Source: VRUE01 sp963718775 (lineage in GTDB: Bacteria; Actinomycetota; Thermoleophilia; Solirubrobacterales; 70-9). Taken from it: a stretch of 64,000 bases of DNA. This document shows, piece by piece, positions 14,293-25,600 of this stretch; position 1 is the first letter of the stretch, and each line of letters starts with the position of its first letter. Below the pieces are notes generated by a model, which was given only the letters and a program-made list of their open reading frames with translations, had not been told where the DNA came from and did not search any database. The stretch spans positions 124,001 to 188,000 of the forward strand of contig OY970377.1 in assembly GCA_963718775.1 (NCBI GenBank), in the 5' to 3' direction. The translations under genes and the position numbers were made by a program.

Positions 14293-14991
14293 ATGTCAGC
14301 GGTAGAGCAGCGGCCGGCGAACGGCGTCGGAGGAGCAGACGATCTCTCGTCCCCAGTCGTGATCGCGGATTCGGCCGCAATGCGGAACCGGATAGCCACC
14401 GTCCTCACGGAACAAGCGCTGGCGCCGGAGGCGGAACTCGATTCGCCGGTCGCCATCGACGAACTGGACGTCGATGAGTCGACGATCCTCGTCTTCGTCT
14501 GCGACATCGACGTGCCCCAGGAGGTCACCAGCCTCCGTCGCCTCTGCCGAGAGGCGGAGCGGGCCGCGATCGTCGTGATCTCGCCGCCGGCGACGGGAGC
14601 TGGCGTTCGTCGCACCCTCGATGCGGGCGCCGACGCGCTCGTCTTCGAGAGCGAGCTGGAGCTCACCCTGCCAGCGACGATCCGCGCCGTGGCCAGCGGC
14701 CAGTCGGTGGTCCCGCGCAAGCTGCGCGCCGGTGTCGAGCGGCCCAATCTTTCCCATCGCGAGCACCAGGTCCTGACCCTGGTTCGCCAGGGCCTCACCA
14801 ACGCCGAGATCGCCGAGCATCTCTACCTGGCGGAAAGCACGATCAAGAGCCACCTCGCATCGGTCTTCACCAAGTTCGGCGTTCACTCACGCAAGGAGGC
14901 CGTTGCGGCCTTCGTCGACTTGGAGCGCGAGGCGGTGGCGGTTTCCGTCGCATCCGGCGCTCCCGTTGAGGCGGAGCAAGCGACCGCATGA
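14293..14991 (+). CDS. LuxR/NarL-type transcriptional regulator with degenerate receiver-like domain
   Basis: A 232-residue protein. Residues 20-135 look like a receiver fold (VVIADSAAMRNRIATVL, TILVFVCDIDVPQEVTSL, AAIVVISPPATGAGVRRTLD, GADALVFESELELTLPATIR) but without a clear phosphoacceptor Asp environment. Residues 150-215 are a LuxR helix-turn-helix: LSHREHQVLTLVRQGLTNAE, IAEHLYLAESTIKSHLASVF, TKFGVHSRKEAVA. It ends in a 4-nt ATGA overlap with the aminotransferase gene, so it may control its own operon. It is divergent from the acyltransferase gene. Confidence 0.85.
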   Translation: MSAVEQRPANGVGGADDLSSPVVIADSAAMRNRIATVLTEQALAPEAELDSPVAIDELDVDESTILVFVCDIDVPQEVTSLRRLCREAERAAIVVISPPATGAGVRRTLDAGADALVFESELELTLPATIRAVASGQSVVPRKLRAGVERPNLSHREHQVLTLVRQGLTNAEIAEHLYLAESTIKSHLASVFTKFGVHSRKEAVAAFVDLEREAVAVSVASGAPVEAEQATA

Positions 14992-16145
14992 GCAGTTCCG
15001 CGGCATCGGGCACCCTCTCCGCCGAGGGAACCGCGCTGGAGCGCGTGCCATTCACGCGCCTGGACAACGCTGACCCGCAGCTGCTCTCCGAGCTCACCGA
15101 CGTCGTCGCCCGTGTGGCCGCCAACGCCGCGTTCACCCTGGGTGAGGAGGTCGAGGGCTTCGAGCGGGAGTTCGCGTCCTGGTGCGAGGCGGAGCACGCC
15201 GTTGGCGTTTCCTCCGGCACGGCGGCGCTCGAGCTGGCTCTGCGCGCGCTCGGGATCGGCCCCGGCGACGAGGTCATCGTTCCGACCAACAGCTTCATCG
15301 CGACCGCCGAGGCGGTCAGCGCCGCCGGCGCGACGCCGCGACTCGTCGACGTCGACGAGCAGACGGCGCTGCTGACGGCGGAGACGGTCGAGGCGGCGAT
15401 CACGCCGCGAACGCGCTGCGTCATTCCCGTCCATCTCTACGGCCGTACCGTCGACATGGAGCCGCTTCTCGAGCTCTGCTCGAAGCGGGGGATCTTCGTC
15501 GTCGAGGACGCCTGCCAGGCCCACGGGTCCCGATACCGCGGCCGGCCGGCCGGCTCGCTTGGCGACGCCGGCTGCTTCAGCTTCTACCCGACCAAGAACC
15601 TCGGCGCCTGGGGTGACGGCGGAGCGGTCGTCATGAACGACGCCGAGCTTGCCCAGCGGGTGCGCCTGCTGCGCTCTCATGGCGAGGCGACCCGTCACAA
15701 CCACGAGCTGCCGGCGCGGACCGACCGCCTCGACGCTCTTCAGGCCGCGATCCTTCGTGTCAAGCTCGAGCGCCTCGACGAGGCCAATCAGCGTCGCCGC
15801 GATGCCGGCAACGCGCTCCGCGAGGCGCTCAGCGGCACTCAGGCGATCGTCCCTCCCCCACCTTCCGCGGACAGCGACCACGTGTACCACCTCTTCGTCG
15901 TGCGCTCATCCGACCGCGACGCGCTGCGACAGCACCTCGACGAGCAGGGGATCTCCAACGCGATCCACTACCCGACGCCAATTCACCTCCAGCCCGCCTA
16001 CGCGGACCTGGGGATGAAGGCCGGCAGCCTGCCGGTAGCCGAGCGTCTCGCCGTGGAGAGCTGCTCCCTGCCGGTCTTCCCGGCCATCGAGCCGGCGGAA
16101 ATCGAGCGGATCGCCGCTGCGGTCGCTGGCTTCGCTGCTGCATAG
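14988..16145 (+). CDS. DegT/DnrJ/EryC1/StrS-family PLP sugar aminotransferase
   Basis: A 385-residue enzyme: FTLGEEVEGFEREFASW, GVSSGTAALELALRALGIGP, DEVIVPTNSFIATAEAVSAA, VHLYGRTVDM, VVEDACQAHGSRYRGRPAGS, and the PLP lysine in FSFYPTKNLGAWGDGG. These enzymes aminate a 3- or 4-keto nucleotide sugar. With the divergent hexapeptide acyltransferase (13665-14198), the pair could make an N-acylated amino sugar such as an Fdt3NAc or Qui3NAc-type residue; this is inferred from proximity. The start overlaps the LuxR gene stop. Confidence 0.9.
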   Translation: MSSSAASGTLSAEGTALERVPFTRLDNADPQLLSELTDVVARVAANAAFTLGEEVEGFEREFASWCEAEHAVGVSSGTAALELALRALGIGPGDEVIVPTNSFIATAEAVSAAGATPRLVDVDEQTALLTAETVEAAITPRTRCVIPVHLYGRTVDMEPLLELCSKRGIFVVEDACQAHGSRYRGRPAGSLGDAGCFSFYPTKNLGAWGDGGAVVMNDAELAQRVRLLRSHGEATRHNHELPARTDRLDALQAAILRVKLERLDEANQRRRDAGNALREALSGTQAIVPPPPSADSDHVYHLFVVRSSDRDALRQHLDEQGISNAIHYPTPIHLQPAYADLGMKAGSLPVAERLAVESCSLPVFPAIEPAEIERIAAAVAGFAAA

Positions 16146-16157
16146 CAAGCGGCTAGC

Positions 16158-16230
16158 CTCGCCCCTCTCACTCGTCTTCTGGGACCCGGGCGAGATCAGC
16201 CTTAGAGGGACCAGCGAGTCTCTCTGGTCC
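16158..16230. terminator. Two hairpins at the convergent end of the aminotransferase gene
   Basis: CTCGCCC (16158-16164) pairs with GGGCGAG (16188-16194), and GGACCAG (16208-16214) pairs with CTGGTCC (16224-16230). They lie between two genes that converge. There is no run of T after them, so if they terminate transcription it is not by the classical intrinsic mechanism. Confidence 0.4.
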
Positions 16231-16261
16231 GATTCAACTACCGACGCGCTGCTGAGACTGA

Positions 16262-16459
16262 CTAGAAGGCGATGCCGCCTTCTCCCTCGGTGGTTGCCTT
16301 GGCGTACTTGATGGCATCAATCCGAACGATGACTTGCTTGCCATCGGCCTCAAGTTCGGCGAAACCGTCTTTGGAGCGACCAGCCTGATTGCGGATCGTC
16401 GCCAGATCCTCTTTGACCTCGAGGCCCATTCCATTTTCGAACATCAGATAGCTCGGCAT
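16262..16459 (-). CDS. Small hypothetical protein
   Basis: A 65-residue ORF: MPSYLMFENGMGLEVKEDLA, then SKDGFAELEADGKQVIVRID and AIKYAKATTEGEGGIAF. The pattern of short strands ending in a residue like VRIDAIKYAK resembles small actinobacterial proteins with a single beta-barrel-like domain, but I cannot name a family. Codon third positions are less GC-rich than neighbours. No strong ribosome-binding site is seen. The 214 bp between it and the giant gene (16460-16673) hold nothing else I can support. Confidence 0.5.
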   Translation of the reverse strand: MPSYLMFENGMGLEVKEDLATIRNQAGRSKDGFAELEADGKQVIVRIDAIKYAKATTEGEGGIAF

Positions 16460-16673
16460 TACGCGAGCCTAACGCAACCCCACACACTTTGACTGATCGA
16501 TCAGAGCGCTCAAATTGCTCGGTCGGTCGGGCGCGCTGAATGATGCTCAATGGGTCTCGTTCAAACTGACCGAGCACTGGCTACGACAGCGGCGGCCAGG
16601 CTGCGGCAAAAGCTCAGCGACCCGTGGGCGAGTGGAGCAAGCCGCTTGAGGCCCGCACTCTCCGACGCGCTCC

Positions 16674-19600
16674 CTACTGCGGCTGACGCAGCCGCTTGGC
16701 GGCGGAGGGGTCGACCTTTTTGAGGGTGACCGGGACCTTCCAGATCGCTGAGGATCCGTCGTCGGACTTGAAGCGGATCACGACTTTGAGTTTGAGGATC
16801 CGGTCTCGCTGCAGCAGTTTCTTGCCGAAGGGGGTGAGCTCGACTGGGATCTCTGCCTGACCGGCCTCGACGATCTCGAGATTGGTCGGCTTGATGCTCT
16901 TCTGCAGTTCCTTGAGTTGCTTGATCTTCGCCACGTTCTTGGTGGAGGCCTTCGCCCCTCGCAGGGCGGCGTCGGGCGCTTCCGCGCGTAGCGAGAGGAC
17001 GCCGGGCCCGGGGAGGTCGAAGACGAGGCGAGCCGTGCCTTCCTTGGCATTGCGCCTGACTCGCAGGAAGCGTGCGAGGCCGGCTTCGCCTTCGTCGGAC
17101 GAGGAAGTGGGATCTGAGGCATCGGGGCCGACCGGCTCTTGCGGGGCGCTGGTGTCGACCGTCCACTGGAAGGCGGCCGGGCTCGCGTCGGCGTTGCCGG
17201 CGTTGTCGACGGCGCGGACTTCGAAGCTGTGTGGGCCGTCGGCAAGGTTGGCGTAGGCCTTGGGCGAGGTGCAGGCCTCCCATGCGGCGGGCTCGGTCGA
17301 GTCGAGGCGGCACTGGAACGCGGCCACGCCGGAGCCGTCGGTGTCGTCTCCCGTAAAGGAGAAGCCGGCCGTAGCCACGTTGACGAGCGTGCTCGGTTTA
17401 GCGGTGATCTGGGTGCCCGGCTCGCTGGCGTCGACGGTGAAGCTGCGGGTCGCGACGGCCTGATTGCCGGCCGGATCGGTGGCGCGGACGCGGAAGGTGT
17501 GAGGCCCGTCGGCCAAGGGGCTGGCCGCCGTGTGTGACCCGGCGCTGGAGCAGGCGCCAAAGCTGGGTGCTCCACTGTCGATCGAGCACTGGAAGCTGGC
17601 CCCGACATCGGAGTCGAAGGTGAAGGCCGGGGTCGAGTCGTTGGTGAGGCCCGCGGGGCCGGAGTTGATCGAGATCGCCGGAGGCGTGAGGTCGATCTGC
17701 CACTGGTTGGTGGCAGGCGTGGCGTCGGCGTTGCCGGCCTCGTCGATCGCCCTAACCTCGAATTTGTGACTGCCCTCGGCCAGATCGGCGTACTGCTTCG
17801 CCGACGTGCAGGCCTCCCAAGCGCTTGGAGCGCTGGAATCGAGGCGGCACTCGAAGGAGGCGACGCCGGAGCCACCGGGGTCGTCGCCCGCGAAGGCGAA
17901 CGATGCAGTGGCGACGTTGGCCAGTGCGGCCGGATTGGCGGTCACCTGGGTCTGCGGCGCGGTGGAGTCCTCGACGTAGATCAGTGGCTCAGAGCAGTTC
18001 GAGGTGTTGTCGGCAGCCGTGGTCGACGTCGCGCGGAAGCTGGTCGTGGAGTCGTCGGCTACCGTGACCTCGATTCCGGCTGCGAGATCCTCGGCCGTCT
18101 CGGTGGCGATCGCCGAGCCCTCGCAGTCCTGGCCCGAGTAGAGGCGAACCGTCGTGCCTGCCGGCGCGGAGCCGACGATCAGGGGCGTGTTGTCGCTCGA
18201 CGGTGACGCCGGGATCGTCGCGCTCAGCTGCGGCGCCTCGGGGACGTTGGCGTCGATCTCCCACTCGTAGGCGGCCGGAGTGCTGTCGACATTGCCGGCG
18301 ACGTCGGTCGCGCGGACTTCGAAGCTGTGCGTCCCCACGGAGAGGCCGGTGTAGGTGCGGGGTGAGCCGCAGGGCTGCCATTGCCCAGAATCTCTACGGC
18401 ACTCGAAGGAGGCGATGCCCGAGCCGCCTGTGTCATCGCCGGCGAAGACGAAGATCGCGGTCGTGCTGTTGGCGAGGGCAGCCGGATTGCCGGTTATCGC
18501 GGTCTGCGGAGCTTTGCTGTCGATAGTCCAGGCGAAGGACGCAGGAGTCTGGTCGACGTTGCCGGCGTTGTCGGTGGCCCGCACTTCGAACGTGTGAGCA
18601 CCCTCGGCGAGAGAGGTGTCTTTGCGAGGCGAGGCGCAGGGGGCCCAGTCCTCGGGGTCATTCGAGTCTCGGCGACATTCGAAGGAGGCGATGCCCGAGC
18701 CGCCTGTGTCGTCGCCACTGAAAGAGAAGGAGGATGCAGAGCTGTTGGTCAGGGCAGCTGGGTTGGCGGTGATCTGGGTCTGCGGCGCTTTGGCGTCGAC
18801 GCTCCACTCGTAGAGAGCAGGGGTGGCGTCGGCATTTCCGGCGTTGTCGATCGCGCGAGCTTCGAACTTGTGGCTGCCCTCGGCGAGATCGGCATATTGC
18901 TTCGGCGACGCGCAGGCCTCCCAGGCGGCGGGGGCGTTGGAGTCCAGACGACACTGGAAGGAAGCGACGCCGGAGCCTCCGGTGTCGTCGCCCGCGAAGA
19001 CGAAGGTGGCGCTGGTGGCGTTGACGAGCGACGCCGGTTTACCCGTGATCTGAGTGCCTGGGCCGGCCGAGTCCTCGACGTAGGCAAGCGGCGTAGAGCA
19101 GCCCGAGGTGTTTTCGGCCGGCGTCGTTGACGTAGCACTGAAGCTCGTGGTCGAGTTGTCAGCCACGGTGACCTCCACCCCGGCTTCCAGGGCGCTGACG
19201 GGCACGGTCGCAACTGGCGTGCCGGAGCAGTCGGCACTGGCGTAGAGGCGGATCGTCGTGCCGGCCGGCGCCGAGCCCACGACCTTGGGGTTGTTCTGGT
19301 TGGCCGGCGAGGCCGGGACCGTGGCGCTCAGCTGGGGCGCCCCGGGCGCGACCGTGTCGACCTGGAAGCCGCGGGTCGCGACGGCCTGGTTGCCGGCCTG
19401 GTCGGTGGCCCGAACGCGGAAGGTGTAGGAGCCGTCGGAGAGTGGGCTGGACGGAGTGTGTGAGCTCGCGCTCGAGCAGGGGCCGAAGTCCGGGGTGCCG
19501 GTGTCGATAGAGCACTCGAACGTGGCATTGGGCTCAGAGCCGAAGCCGAAGGTCGGGCTGTGGTTGTTGGTCAAGCCGGACGGGCCCGAGTTGACGGAGA

Positions 19601-22600
19601 CGGTTGGGGCGGTCAAGTCGACGGTCCAGGAGTAGACGGCCGGCGTGGCGTCGGCGTTGCCGGCGTTGTCGACGGCCCGCACTTCGAATTTGTGGGTGCC
19701 CTCGGTCAGGTCGGAGTACTGCTTGGCCGACGCGCAGGTCCCCCAGGCGCCGGGGGCGTTGGAATCGAGGCGACACTGGAAGGATGCGACGCCGGAGCCA
19801 CCTGTGTCATCGCCGGAGAAGGAGAAGCTTGCCGTCGCGACTTTGACCAGCGAGGCCGGTTTGTCGGTGATCTGCGTGCTGGGCTCGGTCGCGTCGAGCG
19901 CGAAGCTGCGTGTCGCCACCGCTTGATTGCCGGCCTGATCGGTGGCGCGGACCCGGAAGGTGTGGGGCCCCTCGCCAAGCGGATTGGCGGGCGTGTGCGA
20001 TCCCACATCCGAACAAGGGCCGAAGGCGGGTGAGCCGGTGTCGATCGAGCACTCGAACGTGGCGTTGGGCTCAGAGCCGAAGCCGAAGGTCGGGGTCGAG
20101 TCGTTGGTGAGGCCGGACGGGCCGGAGTCGACCGAGACCGTCGGCGGCGTCAGATCGATGGTCCAGGAGTAGCTCGCCGGACTGGCATCGTTGTTGCCGG
20201 CGTTGTCGATCGCCCGCACCTCGAATGTGTGGCTGCCCTCGGACAGGTCGGAGTACTGCTTTGCTGACGTGCAGGCCCCCCAGTCGCCGGGCGCCGCGGA
20301 GTCGATGCGGCACTGCAATGACGCCACACCGGATCCGCCTGGGTCTTCGCCGCCGAAGGTGAACGACGCGGTGGTGACGTTGACCAGCAGGGCCGGCTTG
20401 TCGGCGATCTGCGTCTGCGGCGCCGCGGAGTCCTCGAGATATGGAAGCGGCGCAGAGCAACCCGAGGTGTTGTCGGCAGCAGTGGTCGCGGTGGCGCTGA
20501 AGCTCGTCGTCGCGTTGTCGCTGACCGTGACCTCCACCCCGGCCTCCAGGGCGCTCGCGGGCACGGTCGCGACCGGCAAGCCGGAGCAGTCGGTGTTGGC
20601 GTAGAGGCGAACCGTCGTGCCTGCCGGCGCGGAGCCGAGGACCTTCGGGTTGTTCTCGTTGGCGGGCGATGCCGGGACGGTCGCGTTCAGCTCGGGGGCC
20701 TGCGGCGCGGCGGTGTCGACCTGGAAGCCGCGCGTCGCGACGGCCTGGTTGCCGGCCTGGTCGGTGGCACGGACGCGGAAGGTATGTGGACCGTCGCTGA
20801 GCGGGTTGGCGGGGGTGTGTGAGCCGGTATCTGAACAGGGACCGAAGCTCGGGCTGCCGCTGTCGATCGAGCACTCGAACGTCGCGCCAGGCTCAGAGCC
20901 GAAGCCGAAACTCGGAGTCGAGTCGTTGGTCAAGCCCGAGGGGCCAGAGTTGACCGAGACCGTCGGCGGCGTCAGATCGATGGTCCAGTCGTAGGTGGCC
21001 GGCGTCGAGTCGGCATTGCCGGCGTTGTCGATCGCGCGGACTTCGAATTTGTGACCGCCCTCGGTCAGATCGGCGTAGGGCTTCGGCGACGCGCAGGCGG
21101 CCCAGGCGGCGGGGGCGTTGGAGTCCAAGCGACACTGGAAGGAAGCGACGCCGGAGCCACCTGTGTCATCGCCGGCGAAGGAGAAGTCGGCTGTCGCGAT
21201 CCTGACAAGCGATGTCGGGCTATCGGTGATCTGCGTCTGTGGCGCGGCCGAGTCCTCGACGTAGGCAAGCGGCGTAGAGCAGCCCGAGGTGTTTTCGGCC
21301 GGCGTCGTTGACGTAGCACTGAAGCTCGTGGTCGAGTTGTCAGCCACGGTGACCTCCACCCCGGCTTCCAGGGCGCTGACGGGCACGGTCGCAACTGGCG
21401 TGCCGGAGCAGTCGGCACTGGCGTAGAGGCGGATCGTCGTGCCGGCCGGCGCCGAGCCCACGACCTTGGGGTTGTTCTGGTTGGCCGGCGAGGCCGGGAC
21501 CGTGGCGCTCAGCTGGGGCGCCCCGGGCGCGACCGTGTCGACCTGGAAGCCGCGGGTCGCGACGGCCTGGTTGCCGGCCTGGTCGGTGGCCCGAACGCGG
21601 AAGGTGTAGGAGCCGTCGGAGAGTGGGCTGGACGGAGTGTGTGAGCTCGCGCTCGAGCAGGGGCCGAAGTCCGGGGTGCCGGTGTCGATAGAGCACTCGA
21701 ACGTGGCATTGGGCTCAGAGCCGAAGCCGAAGGTCGGGCTGTGGTTGTTGGTCAGGCCGGACGGGCCGGAATTGACGGAGACGCTCGGCGCGGTCAGGTC
21801 GATGGTCCAGCTGTAGGTGGCCGGCGTCGAGTCAGCATTTCCGGCGTTGTCGATCGCGCGGACTTCGAATTTGTGGGAGCCCTCGGTCAGATCCGTGTAC
21901 TGCTTCGGCGAGCCGCAGACGGCCCAGGCGCTTGGAGCGCTGGAATCGAGGCGGCACTCGAATGACGCCACACCCGAGCTCGCCGGGTCTTCGCCCGTGA
22001 AGGAGAAGCTGGCGGTAGCCACGTTGACGAGCGACGCGGGCGTGTCGGTGATCTGCGTATCGGGAGCTTTGGTGTCGACGCTCCACTGGTAGGTCGCCGG
22101 TGTCGCATCCGGATTGCCGGCGTTGTCGATCGCCCGCACCTCGAATTTGTGGCTGCCCTCGCCGAGGTTCGAGTACTGCTTGGCCGACGTGCAGGCCTCC
22201 CAGGCGCCTGGAGCGCTGGATTCGAGGCGACACTCGAAGGAGGCGACGCCCGAGCCGCCGGTGTCATCGCCCGTGAAGGAGAAGCTGACGGTCGAGGCGT
22301 TGACCGGCGATGCCGGTTTGTCGGTGATCGCGGTGTTCGGCGCCGCCGAGTCCTCGACATAGGAGAGCGGTTCCGAGCAGCCGGACGTGTTGTCGGCGAC
22401 CGTGGTCGACGTGGCGCTGAAATTCGTCGTCGCGTTGTCGCTGACCGTGACCTCCACCCCGGCCTCCAGGGCACTCGCGGGCACGGTCGCGACCGGCGAG
22501 CCGGAGCAGTCGGTGTTGGCGTAGAGGCGAACCGTCGTGCCTGCCAGGGCCGAACCGAGGACCTTCGGGTTGTTCTCGTTGGCCGGCGATGCCGGGACGG

Positions 22601-25600
22601 TCGCGCTCAGCTCGGGGGCCTGCGGCGCCGCGGTGTCGACCAGGAAGCCGCGTGTCGCGACGGCCTGGTTGCCGGCCTGGTCGGTGGCACGGACGCGGAA
22701 CGTGTGCGGGCCGTCGCCAAGCGGGTTGGCGGGGGTGTGCGACCCGGCGCTCGAACAAGGACCGAAGCTCGGCGTGCCGGTGTCGATCGAGCACTCGAAG
22801 GTCGCGCCGGGCTCAGAGCCGAAGCCGAAGGTCGGGGTCGAGTCGTTGGTCACGCCCGCAGGGCCGGAGTTGACCGAGACGACCGGAGCCGTCAGGTCGA
22901 CCTGCCAGGAGTAGGTAGCCGGCGAGGGATCCGTGTTGGCGGCCTGATCGATCGCTCGTACCTCGAATTTGTGCGAGCCCTCGGAGAGGCCTGAGTGCTG
23001 CTTGGCCGATGTGCAGGCAGCCCAGGCATCAGGCGCATTCGAGTCAAGGCGGCACTCGAGCGACGCGACCCCGGAGCCACCGGTGTCGTCGCCGGTGAAG
23101 GAGAACGAGGCAGTCGTGACGTTGACCAGCGAAGCCGGTTTGTCGGTGACCTGGGTGTCAGGGGCTTTGCTGTCCACGCTCCAGGAATAGACGGCCGGCG
23201 TGGAATCGGCGCTGCCGGCGTTGTCGATCGCGCGGACTTCGAATTTGTGGGAGCCCTCGGAGAGATCGGCGTAGGGCGTCGGCGACGTGCAGGCCGTCCA
23301 AGCCTCGGGCGCATTGGAGTCAATGCGGCACTGGAAGGAGGCGATGCCCGAGCCGCCGGTGTCATCGCCGGAGAAGGAGAACGAGGCAGTCGCGACGTTG
23401 GCCAGCGATGCGGGCGTATCCGTGATCTGCGTGTTCGGCTCTTTGCTGTCGACGTTCCAGGAGTAGACAGCCGGCGTGGAGTCGGCGTTGGTAGCCGTGT
23501 CGATGGCGCGGACTTCGAATTTGTGGGAGCCCTCATTGAGGCCGGAGTACTGCTTGGCCGAGATGCAGGCCGTCCAAGCCTCTGGGGCGTTGGAGTCCAG
23601 GCGGCACTCGAACGACGCAACGCCGGACCCGGAAGCGTCGTCGCCGGTGAAGGAGAACGAAGCCGTGGCGGCATTGACCAGCAAAGCTGGTTTGTCGGTG
23701 ATCTGGGTCTGCGGCTCGGTCGCGTCGAGCGTGAAGCTGCGTGTCGCCACCGCTTGATTGCCGGCCTGATCGGTGGCGCGGACCCGGAAGGTGTGGGGCC
23801 CCTCGCCAAGCGGATTGGCGGGCGTGTGCGATCCCACATCCGAACAAGGGCCGAAGGCGGGTGAGCCGGTGTCGATCGAGCACTCGAATGTGGCGTTGGG
23901 CTCAGAGCCGAAGCCGAAGGTCGGGGTCGAGTCGTTGGTGAGGCCGGACGGGCCGGAGTCGACCGAGACCGTCGGCGGCGTCAGATCGATGGTCCAGGAG
24001 TAGCTCGCCGGACTGGCATCGTTGTTGCCGGCGTTGTCGATCGCCCGCACCTCGAATGTGTGGCTGCCCTCGGACAGGTCGGAGTACTGCTTTGCTGACG
24101 TGCAGGCCCCCCAGTCGCCGGGCGCCGCGGAGTCGATGCGGCACTGCAATGACGCCACACCGGATCCGCCTGGGTCTTCGCCGCCGAAGGAGAACGAGGC
24201 CGTGGCGGCATTGACCAACGAAGCCGGCTTGTCGGCTATCTGCGTCTGCGGCTCTTTGGTGTCGACGCTCCAGGAGTAGACGGCGGGCGTGGCATCGGCA
24301 TTGGCGGCCGTGTCTATCGCGCGGACTTCGAAGTTGTGGGAGCCCTCACTGAGGCCGGAGTACTGCTTGGCCGAGCTGCAGGCCTCCCAGGCCTCCGGGG
24401 CGTTGGAGTCGATGCGGCACTCGAATGACGCCACACCGGAGCCGGAGGTGTCATCGCCGCTGAAGGAGAAGGAAGCCGTGGCGACCTTGACCAGCGTGGC
24501 TGGTTTGTCAGTTATCTGGGTATCGGGCTCGGTCGCGTCGAGCGTGATATCGCGTGTCGCGATCGCCTGATTGCCGGCCTGATCGGTGGCGCGGACCCGG
24601 AAGGTGTGGGGACCGTCGCCAAGCGGATTGGTCGGTGTGTGCGAGCCGGCGCTCGAACAGGGAGCGAAGCTTGGCGTTCCAGTGTCGATCGAGCACTCGA
24701 ACGTTGCGCTGGGCTCGGAGCCGAAGCCGAAGGTCGGGGTCGAGTCGTTGGTCAGGCCGGAGGGGCCGGAGTCGACCGAGACCGTCGGCGGTGTGAGGTC
24801 GATCTGCCACTGGTAGACAGCCGGCGTGCCATCCGCATTACCCGCGTTGTCGACAGCCCGCGCCTCGAATTTGTGAGAGCCCTCGGCGAGGTCGGCGTAT
24901 GGCTTCGGCGACGTGCAGGTTGCCCAGGCCTCCGGCGCGTTGGAGTCCAGGCGGCACTCGAACGACGCGACGCCTGAGCCGCCGGTGTCATCGCCCGTGA
25001 AGGCAAATGAGGCCGTCGAGACGTTGACCAGCGAAGCCGGTTTGTCGGTGATCTGCGTGCTGGGCTCGGTTGCGTCAAGCGTGAAGCTGCGCGTTGCCAC
25101 TGCCTGGTTGCCGGCCTGGTCGGTGGCGCGAACGCGGAAGGTGCGTGGGCCGTCGCTGAGCGGATTGGCGGGCGTGTGCGACGCGGCATCCGAGCAGGGA
25201 CCGAAGGCTGGCGTACCGGTGTCGATCGAGCACTCGAAGGTGGCGGCGGGCTCGGAGCCGAAGCCGAAGGTCGGGGTCGAGTCGTTGGTGAGGCCGGAGG
25301 GGCCGGAGTCGACCGAGACCGTCGGCGGCGTGAGGTCGATTTGCCAGGAGTAGATCGCCGGACTGGCGTCGGCGTTGGTCGCCGTATCGATCGCCCGCAC
25401 TTCGAATTTGTGCTGGCCCTCGGTCAGGCCGGAGTACTGCTTGGCCGAGATGCAGGCCGCCCAGGCCTCGGGAGCGTTGGAGTCGAGGCGGCACTCGAAG
25501 GAGGCCACACCGGAGCCGCCGGTGTCATCGCCCGTGAAGGAGAGGCTGGCGGTCGTTACGTTGACCAGTGAGGCCGGTTTAACCGTGATCGAGGTATCGG

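Noticed and set aside
14199..14801. N-terminal extension of the acyltransferase frame
   Set aside because: It is antisense to the well-conserved LuxR gene and lacks hexapeptide repeats; the ATG at 14198 just precedes the homology.
16158..16230. Classical rho-independent terminator after the aminotransferase gene
   Set aside because: The stems are clear but no T run follows on either strand, so only a weak terminator-like call is kept.
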